42,225 nt of DNA. Source: Streptococcus vestibularis ATCC 49124. GTDB lineage: Bacteria > Bacillota > Bacilli > Lactobacillales > Streptococcaceae. Below, one piece after another: positions 9,618 to 17,305 of this stretch. Where the stretch lies: contig NZ_GL831112.1 of NCBI RefSeq assembly GCF_000188295.1, forward strand, positions 374,228-416,452. Direction: 5' to 3'. The translations under genes were made by a program, and so were the position numbers. Numbering within the stretch: position 1 is the stretch's first letter; every line of letters starts with the position of its first letter. A model generated the notes under the pieces. That model saw nothing but the letters and a program-made list of their open reading frames with translations, was not told the DNA's origin and did no database searches.

Positions 9618-9986
9618 TTATTTTCCGCCTCGAGGTGAGATACCAAGAGCAATACGTCCATAACGACTGATACGTGTCATCTTCCAGACTGGTGAATAAG
9701 TGGTTTCCACCTTGACAGACTTAATACCGTCAATGGATTTTAGCTTTTCAGCGATTTCATAAGGCATAGTCTCTTCACAGCCACAACCAGTATCAGTAAA
9801 GGTCATAAGGAAGTAGCAGTGGCCATTTTCATCGACGGTGATTTCATAAATCAAACCAAGGTTGTAAATATCTAGCTCAATCTCTGGGTCGAATACAGTG
9901 GTCATTTGTTCGATGATTGGCTCTAAAAAGGGCTGGGCCAAATCATTGACCTTAATATCATCACGGAAGTTTTTCATAGGACTCAT
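9618..9986 (-). CDS. DUF59/MIP18-family iron-sulfur assembly protein
   Basis: A 122-residue SufT/PaaD-like protein. Relatives help mature Fe-S proteins. Conserved DPEIELDIYNLGLIY (residues 33-47) and the Cys pair in DTGCGCEET (Cys68, Cys70) are visible. I start it at MSPMKNF (9986): an upstream in-frame extension of 39 residues is not conserved-looking and lacks a ribosome site. The ribosome site here is weak (AGAAAGA), so ATG at 9977 remains possible. Fe-S dependent IlvD lies next door but convergent, so no operon link is implied. Confidence 0.82.
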   Translation of the reverse strand: MSPMKNFRDDIKVNDLAQPFLEPIIEQMTTVFDPEIELDIYNLGLIYEITVDENGHCYFLMTFTDTGCGCEETMPYEIAEKLKSIDGIKSVKVETTYSPVWKMTRISRYGRIALGISPRGGK

Positions 9987-10084
9987 TCTTTCTATTTTGC
10001 TTTTGTTTATTATGGCATAATTTAGGGCTTTTTTCAATCTCGGATGGCAATATGAGGCTTTAGTAAGCGAGTAAAGTAACAATA

Positions 10085-10111
10085 AAAAAACTCCAACAGT
10101 CAAACCGTTGA
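10085..10111 (-). terminator. Minus-strand terminator-like hairpin
   Basis: Read on the minus strand, a roughly 9-bp stem with G-T pairs and a 5-base loop is followed by seven T. It sits over the stop of the decayed frame 10100-10282 and supports that frame being the tail of a former gene. Confidence 0.55.
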
Positions 10112-10282
10112 AGATAATGTGATTGATGCTTCAATATCAAGTCGTTTTGCAACCAAGGTTGCTCGAATGCCATCAAAAATTGGAGCAAGAATGAAATTCT
10201 CAAACCTTGTGGAATTGTTCCCACCATTCCTAGATACAACAGATCTGATACCGACAAAACCCAATTTGGAAGTACCGATTGT
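10100..10282 (-). pseudogene. Possible 3' stub of a lost gene
   Basis: A 60-codon open frame on the minus strand without a start codon or ribosome site. It is bounded upstream by TAA at 10285-10283 and ends at the terminator-like hairpin. Composition looks protein-like (for example GIRATLVAKRLDIEASI). I do not recognise the family. The region 9987-10480 otherwise holds no gene I can support. Confidence 0.35.
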
Positions 10283-10480
10283 TTAAGTCAAAGACTTTCC
10301 TTCTATATACATTTATACCCACACATAGTTAACCAAAAGCTTAGCTTCCTATCAAGTCAATTGTTTGAAGAGTGAAAGGAAAAAAGTCCTTCAGATATCC
10401 AGAATAACTAGTCAAATTGACAGAAAGGAGTGATTGTGATATTCTCATAGTGAGACATTTCAAGAGAAAATGAGGCTATT

Positions 10481-11017
10481 ATGAGTATTGAAAAGACAGT
10501 CAGCGAGATTGCTGAAATCCTTGGTGTTAGTCGTCAAGCAGTCAATAATCGTGTCAAACAACTTCCAGAAGAAGATCTAGAAAAAAATGCTAAAGGAGTT
10601 ACTGTCGTTAAACGCAGTGGCTTAATTAAGTTGGAGGAAATTTACAAGAAAACCATCTTTGATGATGAGCCAATCGATGAAGAAACAAAACAACGTGAGT
10701 TGTTGGAGATTCTTGTAGACGAGAAAAACTCTGAGATTGCCCGTCTGTATGCTCAGTTGAAGGCTAAGGACGAGCAGTTGTCTAACATGGATGACCAATT
10801 GCGTGTCAAAGACGTTCAAATCGCCGAAAAGGACAAGCAAATTGATCAACAACAGCAATTGACCTTGACTGCTATGAAGGACAAGGAAGAGCTTAAACTG
10901 GAACTTGACGAGGCTAAGGTTGAGGTTGACGAAGCCAAGGCCCAAGTGGAAGAAATCCAGACCAAACAAGAAGAAGCTTCTAAAAAAGGTTTCTTTGGAC
11001 GTCTATTTGGAAAATAA
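10481..11017 (+). CDS. rocS: RocS-like chromosome segregation protein (HTH, coiled coil, amphipathic tail)
   Basis: A 178-residue protein. Residues about 1-40 form a helix-turn-helix (VSEIAEILGVSRQAVNNRVK). Residues about 72-165 are an uninterrupted charged coiled coil with repeated KDEQL / KDVQI / KDKQI units. Residues about 168-178 (KKGFFGRLFGK) form a short basic amphipathic membrane-binding helix. This order matches pneumococcal RocS, which binds DNA near the terminus and the membrane to drive chromosome segregation. DUF536-type plasmid proteins share the HTH, so the name rests on the tail and architecture. A hairpin follows at 11023-11046. Confidence 0.75.
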   Translation: MSIEKTVSEIAEILGVSRQAVNNRVKQLPEEDLEKNAKGVTVVKRSGLIKLEEIYKKTIFDDEPIDEETKQRELLEILVDEKNSEIARLYAQLKAKDEQLSNMDDQLRVKDVQIAEKDKQIDQQQQLTLTAMKDKEELKLELDEAKVEVDEAKAQVEEIQTKQEEASKKGFFGRLFGK

Positions 11018-11022
11018 AAAAG

Positions 11023-11046
11023 AAGCTGGGACTCAGTCTCAGCTTT
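11023..11046 (+). terminator. Hairpin after rocS
   Basis: A 10-bp stem (11023-11032 with 11036-11045, one G-T pair) and a 3-base loop, followed by only one extra T. It is a weak terminator; some read-through into the exonuclease gene at 11067 is likely. Confidence 0.6.
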
Positions 11047-11066
11047 AACTATTGTAGGAGATTAAA

Positions 11067-11657
11067 ATGGAAAATTTAGAAACTTATATTGCCTTTGATT
11101 TGGAGTTTAACACGGTGGATGGGGTTAGTCATATTATCCAAGTATCGGCCATTAAGCTGAATCAGCATGAGGAAGTGGACCAGTTTGATTCTTTCGTCTA
11201 TTCGGATGTTCCTTTGCAATCCTTTATCAATGGTTTGACTGGAATTACAGCGTATAAGATTGCCAAGGCACCAAAGCTAGAGTCTGTTCTGGTGGATTTT
11301 AAATCATTTGTTGGAGACACTCCACTTATTGGCTACAATGCTCTTAAATCAGATTTGCCTATTCTAGCTGAAAATGGTTTAGACTTGGAAGAGCAATATG
11401 CTTTAGATGTTTTCGATGAGGCCTTTGACCGTCGTGCTTCTGATTTGAACGGTATTGTTAACCTCAAGTTGACTAGTGTGGCAGATTTCTTTGGAATCAA
11501 GGGACACGGTCATAACAGCTTGGAGGATGCTCGTATGACCGCACAGATTTACGAGAAGTTTCTCGAATTAGATGAGAATGCCAAACTTTTGGAGCAACAG
11601 GAAGAAGTCAGTAACAATCCTTTTGCTGCCTTAGGTTTGGGTGGCCTTTTCGACTAG
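11067..11657 (+). CDS. DEDDh 3'-5' exonuclease, DnaQ-like
   Basis: A 196-residue exonuclease-fold protein. The motif I acids are in AFDLEFNT (Asp11, Glu13), motif II in LIGYNALKSDLPIL (Asp near 96), and motif III HNSLEDA (His near 149, Asp near 154), the full DEDDh set. Family members trim 3' ends of DNA or RNA; a substrate cannot be assigned. The C-terminal 30 residues end in NPFAALGLGGLFD, a hydrophobic tail of unknown role. AGGAG precedes the ATG. Confidence 0.88.
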   Translation: MENLETYIAFDLEFNTVDGVSHIIQVSAIKLNQHEEVDQFDSFVYSDVPLQSFINGLTGITAYKIAKAPKLESVLVDFKSFVGDTPLIGYNALKSDLPILAENGLDLEEQYALDVFDEAFDRRASDLNGIVNLKLTSVADFFGIKGHGHNSLEDARMTAQIYEKFLELDENAKLLEQQEEVSNNPFAALGLGGLFD

Positions 11658-11738
11658 GGCTTTACAGAAGCTGTAAAGGGTGTAAAGAGTGATGGCTAAC
11701 TTTTTCTGTAAGAAAAGAAAATCCTCTAGGGTTAGGGC

Positions 11739-11769
11739 TTGCATATTACCTTGCGTTATAAGGTAGAAT
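11739..11769 (+). promoter_or_regulatory. MerR-type promoter and operator with 19-base spacer
   Basis: TTGCAT (11739-11744) and TAGAAT (11764-11769) are separated by 19 bases, longer than the usual 17. The spacer holds an inverted repeat TACCTT-7-AAGGTA (11747-11752 with 11760-11765). This is the hallmark of promoters that MerR-family proteins activate by untwisting DNA. It lies directly upstream of the merR-type gene at 11832, so self-regulation is likely. Confidence 0.75.
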
Positions 11770-11774
11770 CTAGG

Positions 11775-11823
11775 TATCAAGGGTGGTCAAGGTCCTCCTT
11801 TGATAGAAAATCTTAAAAGGAGG
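11775..11823 (+). promoter_or_regulatory. Two-state leader with anti-Shine-Dalgarno
   Basis: The predicted transcript starts near 11776. CCTCCTTT (11794-11801) is an exact complement of the ribosome site AAAGGAGG (11816-11823). The same bases also take part in a second stem, TATCAAGG (11775-11782) with CCTTTGATA (11797-11805). The two pairings exclude each other, so translation of the regulator could be switched. Sequence complementarity is seen; switching is inference. Confidence 0.5.
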
Positions 11824-11831
11824 TGACTGAG

Positions 11832-12560
11832 ATGTCTCAGTTTTCAACAGGAGAGTTGGCTAAGGCAGCAGAAGTGTCTGTTAGGACTGTCCAGTACTAT
11901 GATCAGCGAGGTATCTTGACGCCGTCTGAAGTCACAGAAGGTGGTCGGAGAATCTATCACGAATCAGACTTGGAACGTCTGCAAGTCATTTGTTTCTTAA
12001 GAGATTTGGACTTCTCAATCAAACAAATCAAGAAACTCTTGCAAGAGGAGAATAGGGAACAGGTTTTAGAGCTTTTGTTGACAGACCAAATCGAGAGTTT
12101 AGAAAAGTCTTCGAAGGAAATAGAGGTTAAACTAAAACGTGCCCGTCACTTGCAAAAAGCTACTGCTAAACGGCGTCAACTTTCGCTGAAAGATTTGTCA
12201 GACATTTCACGTCTTATGGAAAATCAAAAATCATGGCGTCATTTGCAGTTGAGAGTGTATGGGAGTGTCGTTCTAACATCCCTTCTTTATCTGATAGGCC
12301 TACTGATAGTTATTTATTATTTTAAGGATCCGAGAGGTTTGTTTATTATCTGCCCTGCATTTTTAATAGGTGTAAATTTAGTGGTGTTTCGCTATAGAAA
12401 GCAGTTTGAATACCTCTGTCCTAACTGTCATAGGACTTTTGAGCCTAGTTCTAAAGAGTTTGCTCTTGCCGGACATACACCAAGGACTCGGAAACTGACT
12501 TGCCCTCATTGTCATGTAAAGACCTACTGTCTGGAGTTGGCAAAGACTAAAACGAAATAA
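11832..12560 (+). CDS. MerR-family regulator with two membrane segments and a zinc ribbon
   Basis: A 242-residue transcription factor. Residues about 3-70 are a MerR winged helix (STGELAKAAEVSVRTVQYYD). Residues about 75-125 form the dimerising helix. Two hydrophobic segments follow (about 138-156 and 163-180), then a C-terminal zinc ribbon with CPNC near 196 and CPHC near 226. A membrane-inserted MerR with a cytoplasmic metal ribbon is an uncommon layout; the ligand is unknown. ATG at 11832 is chosen because AAAGGAGG lies 8 bases upstream; an upstream GTG at 11823 is part of that site. Its terminator appears split by the IS remnant. Confidence 0.82.
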   Translation: MSQFSTGELAKAAEVSVRTVQYYDQRGILTPSEVTEGGRRIYHESDLERLQVICFLRDLDFSIKQIKKLLQEENREQVLELLLTDQIESLEKSSKEIEVKLKRARHLQKATAKRRQLSLKDLSDISRLMENQKSWRHLQLRVYGSVVLTSLLYLIGLLIVIYYFKDPRGLFIICPAFLIGVNLVVFRYRKQFEYLCPNCHRTFEPSSKEFALAGHTPRTRKLTCPHCHVKTYCLELAKTKTK

Positions 12561-12666
12561 GTTATCGAACATAAAAAACGCTTGGACTGGCACTGCACCT
12601 GTAAAATGAGACACAAGAAAACACTCCTGTTGAATTCTGGTAAACTAGAAACAGGAGTGTTTTGTT

Positions 12667-12960
12667 ATGGTCAAAAAAGCATATTCAGTAGAAACTAAGC
12701 TAGCCTGTATCGAAATGAAGAAGGTGGGTAAGTCAAATAAGGTTATCATGGATACCCTCGGTATCAAAAATGCTAGTCAGGTGAAGACCTGGTGGCGATG
12801 GTATCAGAATGATGAATTGTACCGTTTCCACTAACCTGTGGGGAAACAATATACTTATGGTAAAGGGATGGAGCAGTTATCTGAAGTGGAAAAGTATCAG
12901 AGCTTGGTAAGAGAATCGACAAAGTAAGTCTTATCAAGCTAGTGGAAGAGTATAAGAAAA
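12667..12960 (+). pseudogene. IS150-group orfA (helix-turn-helix) remnant
   Basis: The frame from ATG at 12667 encodes a typical IS3 OrfA start (MVKKAYSVETKLACIEMK, then a GIKNASQVKTWWRWY helix-turn-helix region). It stops at TAA 12832, apparently a CAA-to-TAA change, since the same frame continues with PVGKQYTYGKG. Further stops and frame breaks occur before 12960, where a KLVEEYKKM-like leucine-zipper tail can still be read. Confidence 0.8.
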
Positions 12961-12961
12961 T

Positions 12962-13504
12962 GTGCCCGTATCTATTATTTTAGAGTGTTTCGGTGTCAAA
13001 CGGTCGACCTTTTATCGCTGGAAACAGGAGTGTAAGAATTCTCAGAAAAGAGATGACATAGCAGATAAAATCGAACAACTCTGTATGGAAAATCACTTTA
13101 TTTATGGCTATCGAACCATCACTTGCTTGCTCAAGAAAATTCATAGTCCTGTCGTTAATCAGAAGAAAGTTTATCGTATCATGAAGGAGAGTGGATGGCT
13201 CTGTCGGACACGTCCCAAGAAAGTACCAAATCTAGGTAAAACTTACCACGTAACAGACAATAAGCTAGATCGTGATTTTCAGGTAGACAAGCCTATGGAG
13301 AAGCTTGTCACAGACATCACCTACCTTTACTTTGGAAACTGTAGACTTTATCTATCTTCAATCATGCTTCCTAAGTGGAGAAACTTAACCAAAGATAATA
13401 TAACAGATATTGTTAAAAATCACATCATATTTTATAATGAAACTAGAATTCAACGAAAATTAAATGGTCAGTCTCCTGTAGAGTACAGAAAACTGGTCGC
13501 ATGA
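12962..13504 (+). pseudogene. IS150-group orfB transposase, catalytic core deleted
   Basis: The 180-codon frame reads as an OrfB N-terminus (GVKRSTFYRWKQ, then FIYGYRTITCLLKK) up to the first catalytic Asp in VTDITYLY. It then jumps within about 15 residues to the C-terminal block FYNETRIQRKLNGQSPVEYR. The stretch carrying the second Asp and the Glu of the DDE triad is gone, so an in-frame internal deletion has removed activity. Confidence 0.85.
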
Positions 13505-13599
13505 GAATTTTTTTCTTGTCCCATTATTGGGGTGCAGTGCCTTTCTTGTCCAAGTATTTTCTTGTATATTACGGCTGAGTTGCTAAATGAGTGTATAGA

Positions 13600-13623
13600 A
13601 AAAGGAATCGCGAGATTCCTTTT
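13600..13623. terminator. Bidirectional terminator downstream of ybaB
   Basis: A perfect 10-bp stem AAAAGGAATC/GATTCCTTTT with GCGA loop (13600-13609 with 13614-13623). A and T flanks let it work on both strands; it ends the minus-strand ybaB gene. Confidence 0.85.
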
Positions 13624-13629
13624 CATTTT

Positions 13630-13929
13630 TTAGAATGGCAATTTACCTGCAAAGGCACCCATTGATTTTTTAGTCGCTTCGTCAATTTGTCCAAGAGCAT
13701 CGTTAAGTGCTTGAACAGTCATATCTTGAAGTGTTTCCACATCATCAGGATCCACAACAGCATCAGCGAAAGTGATGTTAACGACTTTTTTGTCACCGGT
13801 TAATTCAGCCACAACCAAGTCTTGTGCTGATTTTCCAGTGAAGGTTGTAGCAGCCAACTCAGCTTGGCTTTTTTCCATTTGTTTCTGAAGCTTTTGAGCT
13901 TGCTTCATCATGTTTTGCATGTTCATCAT
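13630..13929 (-). CDS. YbaB/EbfC nucleoid-associated protein
   Basis: A 99-residue dimeric DNA-binding protein. The N-terminal [20 protein letters not shown] helix and the middle [16 protein letters not shown] sheet are the family hallmarks, and length is standard. Members coat DNA loosely and affect nucleoid structure. It is a lone gene here, not next to dnaX/recR as in Bacillus. A minus-strand -10 (TATAAT over 14030-14035) probably drives it. Confidence 0.92.
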
Positions 13930-14092
13930 AATAGTTTCTAGATTCCTTTCATATCAAGGGGTTGGCCCTTGTTTCTTAAATTTTACTGCCCACTTCTGCC
14001 CAGAAATGAGTAGTATAAAAATCTTAACTATTATACCATGTTTAGCTTGATTAACAAAATGAGAGAGGGCCAAAGAGAATCTGGTATTATAG

Positions 14093-14185
14093 GGGAGTTC
14101 AGTCTATTTAGAACGAAGTTATCAAGAGGTTCTAGCAAAAAAACTATCGGACCGATTACAAAAACAAGAAATCTTTAAATTGTAA
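14093..14185 (+). pseudogene. C-terminal stub of a lost gene
   Basis: A 30-codon frame ending in TAA reads VYLERSYQEVLAKKLSDRLQ and then KQEIFKL. It is protein-like in composition, but a stop (TAG, 14090) lies just before it and there is no start or ribosome site. I do not recognise the family. The rest of 13930-14269 holds only the ybaB promoter and the leader of the next gene. Confidence 0.35.
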
Positions 14186-14269
14186 GACTTGTTAAAAATA
14201 GTGTACAATGGTTTATTGTTAATCCAGTCAAAATTCGATTGGAGATAGAAAAAGAAAGAGAAGAAAAGA

Positions 14270-14779
14270 ATGCGAAAAAGAAATATTTTGGGGCTTTTTG
14301 TAGGACTAATTATAGGGCTGTATACAGTCTTAGGAATGAGCCTATTTACCTTTATTAATTTAAAATTTAACTCTGTTTATTATGCTCAGCATATCCCTTA
14401 TAAGGAGGGGACAGAACCGGACATCATTATGCTGATGGAGAATATGGGTTGGGCCTATACACCGGAAATAGAAGGTATTAGCTATGATGATGATGGGTCG
14501 TACGCTATAACTAGAGAAAAAGGAACTAAAACGTCTGTATTAAGTTTTACGAATGGTACTCTATTTTTTTTCCTGGACTCAGGTGAAAGTTATCTTTTTG
14601 ATCGTAATTTTTCTATCCAACATGCTTTTGACAAACGTTATCACAATATTAAATATAATCAACGAAAAGTCAAAAAAGAAATTAGAGAGACCGTCCAACC
14701 AGTGATTGATGCTCAACCAAAACCATTAATCAATCTTCAGTGGTTGTTTAATTTAATTTATCAAAGTAGGTTTAATTAG
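14270..14779 (+). CDS. Membrane-anchored extracellular protein, unknown
   Basis: A 169-residue protein with an N-terminal anchor: basic MRKRN, then hydrophobic residues about 6-30, no lipobox and no clear signal-peptidase site. The remainder should face outward; it is strand-rich (YDDDGSYAITREKG and FTNGTLFFFLDSGESYLF), with a basic helical end at about 125-145. AGAGAAG precedes the ATG. I recognise no family and no neighbour suggests a role. Confidence 0.65.
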   Translation: MRKRNILGLFVGLIIGLYTVLGMSLFTFINLKFNSVYYAQHIPYKEGTEPDIIMLMENMGWAYTPEIEGISYDDDGSYAITREKGTKTSVLSFTNGTLFFFLDSGESYLFDRNFSIQHAFDKRYHNIKYNQRKVKKEIRETVQPVIDAQPKPLINLQWLFNLIYQSRFN

Positions 14780-14951
14780 AGAAAAAGATAGCATAGAAGT
14801 GTTTTGTAGGGACTCCTGCCCTTGCTATTTGAAAGTAGCTTAATTTGATAAAAAAGGTGGGGATAGCGGCTCGATATAGTAGGTCTATTTCCTTGCTATT
14901 CATGACGGCTATGACGGCTAACCTTTGAAAACACCTCATTTTTATGCTACT

Positions 14952-17300
14952 ATGAAAGTTATGAAAAAACAGTTACAAGGCTTGACGCAGGTGGAGGTCA
15001 AGCGGCGGATAGATGCCGGTAAAACAAATCATTTTAAAGCAAAAACTGGCTCCAGCAATTGGGAGATTTTTAGGCGTAATGTCTTTAACTCCTTTAATGT
15101 GCTCAATTTTGCAATCTTTGTGGCTTTGATTGCTGTTCAGGCTTGGTCTAATCTTTTTTTCTTTGGGATTATTGTGCTTAATGCTTTTACGGGGATGATG
15201 ACGGAGTTGCGTGCCCGTCGCATGATTGATAAGCTTAATCTCATGAATCAGGATCAGATTCGTGTGGTGCGTGATGGACAGCTTGTTTCTATCGATCCTA
15301 AGGATATTGTCTTGGATGATGTCATGCTCTTGTCTGCGGGTGAGCAGGTGCCCAGTGATGCCGTGGTTATTGATGGGATGGCTGAGCTTAACGAGGCTAT
15401 GCTGACTGGTGAGAGTGATCACATTCTAAAGAAAGATGGGAAGGAGCTACTCTCGGGTTCTTATCTTGTGAGTGGTCAGGTCTATGCTAAGGTCATTAAC
15501 GTAGCCGAGGACAATTACGCCAACAAGCTCATGTTAGAGGCCAAGACTCATAAGCCAATCGTGTCCCGTATCCTTTATAATATGGATAAGATTGCTAAGT
15601 TTACGGGAAAGATTGTTATACCATTTGGGCTTGCACTCTTTTTTGAAGCTTACATGATTAAGCAGCTTTCTCTTCAAGAGTCGGTCGTTACCAGTTCGAC
15701 AGCCCTTCTGGGAATGTTGCCTAAGGGAATTGCTCTTTTGACCATTACATCACTTTTGACGGCTGTCATTAAGCTTGGGATGAAACACATCCTTGTGCAA
15801 GAGATGTACTCTGTTGAAACCTTGGCTCGTGTAGATGTGCTTTGTTTAGATAAGACAGGGACGATTACACAAGGAAAGATGACAGTTAAAGGACTGGAAC
15901 TACTGTCAGAGCGTTTTACGAAAGAGGAGTTGGAGCGTTTGCTTGCGGCTTATATGCAACATAGCAAGGATAAAAATGCAACAGCTCAGGCTATTCGAAA
16001 TGCTTATGAGGGTCTGGAACATCATTATCAAGTAGGTGACGTTATTCCATTTTCAAGTGATCGTAAATGGGGTGCTGTGAGCGTTAATGGGCTTGGAACT
16101 CTCTTTTTGGGGGCACCTGAGATGCTTCTTAAAGAAAATCCCAAAGCAGTCGATCAGGCTCAGGCACGAGGGTCTCGTGTTTTGATTTTGGCTTGGAGTC
16201 AGTCAGGTGTTGATACAGAGACCATGATTTTGCCGAATGACGTCGAGGCTTTGACTTTACTTGAAATTGCCGATCCTATTCGTGAGGATGCTGCAGAAAC
16301 TCTGGAATACCTGCGTTCAGAAGATGTGACGCTTAAGATTATTTCTGGTGACAATCCAGTGACGGTTTCTCATATTGCTCATCAAGCTGGTTTTGCCGAC
16401 TATCAAAGCTATATTGACTGTTCTAAGGTCAGCGATGAGGAGTTGGAGGCTTTGGCTGAGGATACTGCGATTTTTGGTCGTGTATCTCCGCACCAGAAAA
16501 AGTTGTTAATCCAAACCCTTAATGCCAATGGGCATACGACAGCTATGACTGGTGATGGTGTCAATGATATCTTGGCACTGCGTGAAGCGGATTGTTCGAT
16601 TGTTATGGCAGAGGGAGATCCTGCAACACGTCAGATTGCCAACTTAGTGCTTATGGATTCTGAGTTTAAGGACATTCCTGAAATTCTATTTGAGGGACGC
16701 CGTGTGGTTAATAATATTGCCCACATTGCACCGATTTTCCTCATTAAAACTGTTTATTCCTTCCTTTTGGGGCTTATCTGTATTGCCAGTATTGTTTTTG
16801 GTAAGGCAGAGTACCTCTTGGTCTTCCCTTTTATTCAAGTTCAGATGACTTTGGCGGGTCAATTTATCGAAGGTTTTCCACCGTTTATTTTGACCTTCGA
16901 ACGTAATATACGACCTGTTGAGAAACATTTCCTCAGACGTTCGCTCCAGTTGTCTATTCCTAATGCCTTGATGCTGGTTATCAGTGTTCTTATTTTCCAT
17001 CTGTCTCAGGTCTATCTTGGCATGAGCAATACGGACATGCTGACGCTGTCTTATTATATGATGGGATCAACGGGTGTTCTTGCCGTTATTCGTGCTTGTA
17101 TCCCGTTGAATAAGGGGCGCGTGGCCTTGATTATCTACTCAGTCTTTGGCTTCCTAATCAGCTCCTACTATCTTCGAGATGTGATTGCAATCTCAACACT
17201 TAATAGCTACACTTTGCCAATTTATCTGGTCGCAATGGCTATCTGTACACCGCTTTTCTTCTGGATTAGCTATAAACAAGGTGCTTTCCAAAAAGCATAA
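14952..17300 (+). CDS. P-type cation-transporting ATPase (PKG variant)
   Basis: A P-type ATPase of 782 residues from ATG 14952. TGES (actuator) lies near residue 153, the phosphorylation site DKTGTITQGK near 300-309, and the hinge TGDGVND near 532-538. About ten membrane segments fit. The ion-site motif in the fourth segment is LLGMLPKG rather than the PEGL of classic Ca2+ pumps or CPC of heavy-metal pumps, and no N-terminal metal domain exists. Streptococcal relatives have been linked to Ca2+/Mn2+ export, which I infer as the likely role. The start is unsure: no good ribosome site precedes TTG 14925, ATG 14952 or ATG 14961. A hairpin at 17306-17333 ends the unit. Confidence 0.85.
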   Translation: MKVMKKQLQGLTQVEVKRRIDAGKTNHFKAKTGSSNWEIFRRNVFNSFNVLNFAIFVALIAVQAWSNLFFFGIIVLNAFTGMMTELRARRMIDKLNLMNQDQIRVVRDGQLVSIDPKDIVLDDVMLLSAGEQVPSDAVVIDGMAELNEAMLTGESDHILKKDGKELLSGSYLVSGQVYAKVINVAEDNYANKLMLEAKTHKPIVSRILYNMDKIAKFTGKIVIPFGLALFFEAYMIKQLSLQESVVTSSTALLGMLPKGIALLTITSLLTAVIKLGMKHILVQEMYSVETLARVDVLCLDKTGTITQGKMTVKGLELLSERFTKEELERLLAAYMQHSKDKNATAQAIRNAYEGLEHHYQVGDVIPFSSDRKWGAVSVNGLGTLFLGAPEMLLKENPKAVDQAQARGSRVLILAWSQSGVDTETMILPNDVEALTLLEIADPIREDAAETLEYLRSEDVTLKIISGDNPVTVSHIAHQAGFADYQSYIDCSKVSDEELEALAEDTAIFGRVSPHQKKLLIQTLNANGHTTAMTGDGVNDILALREADCSIVMAEGDPATRQIANLVLMDSEFKDIPEILFEGRRVVNNIAHIAPIFLIKTVYSFLLGLICIASIVFGKAEYLLVFPFIQVQMTLAGQFIEGFPPFILTFERNIRPVEKHFLRRSLQLSIPNALMLVISVLIFHLSQVYLGMSNTDMLTLSYYMMGSTGVLAVIRACIPLNKGRVALIIYSVFGFLISSYYLRDVIAISTLNSYTLPIYLVAMAICTPLFFWISYKQGAFQKA

Positions 17301-17305
17301 AGCAA

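Larger units (their letters stand above)
12588..13542 (+). mobile_element. Decayed IS3-family element, IS150 group
   Basis: About 955 bases bounded by imperfect inverted ends beginning TGGCACTGCACC (left, 12588) and, on the other strand, AGGCACTGCACC (right, 13542). These resemble the TGTACTG..CCCC ends of IS150-group elements. Inside are relics of orfA and orfB. A complete member is longer; the missing part is the catalytic core of orfB. No target duplication is recognisable. It cannot transpose by itself. Confidence 0.82.
12571..13562 (+). terminator. merR terminator apparently split by an IS remnant
   Basis: Left of the IS remnant the sequence reads A-rich then CTTGGAC (12581-12587). Right of it GTCCAAG (13549-13555) is followed by TATTTTCTT. 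Joined, they would make a 7-bp hairpin with an A-rich 5' flank and U-rich 3' flank, a normal terminator. The element thus seems to have entered the loop. The arms are visible; the joined ancestor is inferred. Confidence 0.5.

Noticed and set aside
10060..10257. Minus-strand 65-codon gene
   Set aside because: No ribosome site, and it runs through the terminator-like hairpin; the neighbouring frame ending at 10100 looks more protein-like.
12588..13542. Functional insertion sequence
   Set aside because: orfA has stops and frame breaks, and orfB has lost the segment with two of the three catalytic acids.
14780..14951. Manganese-sensing yybP-ykoY riboswitch before the P-type ATPase
   Set aside because: Related ATPase genes carry one, but I could not find the conserved GGGGAGUA start or the paired internal loops in this leader.
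14925..14951. TTG at 14925 as the ATPase start
   Set aside because: No ribosome site and an unconserved-looking extension; the ATG codons at 14952 or 14961 are more natural, though also weakly supported.
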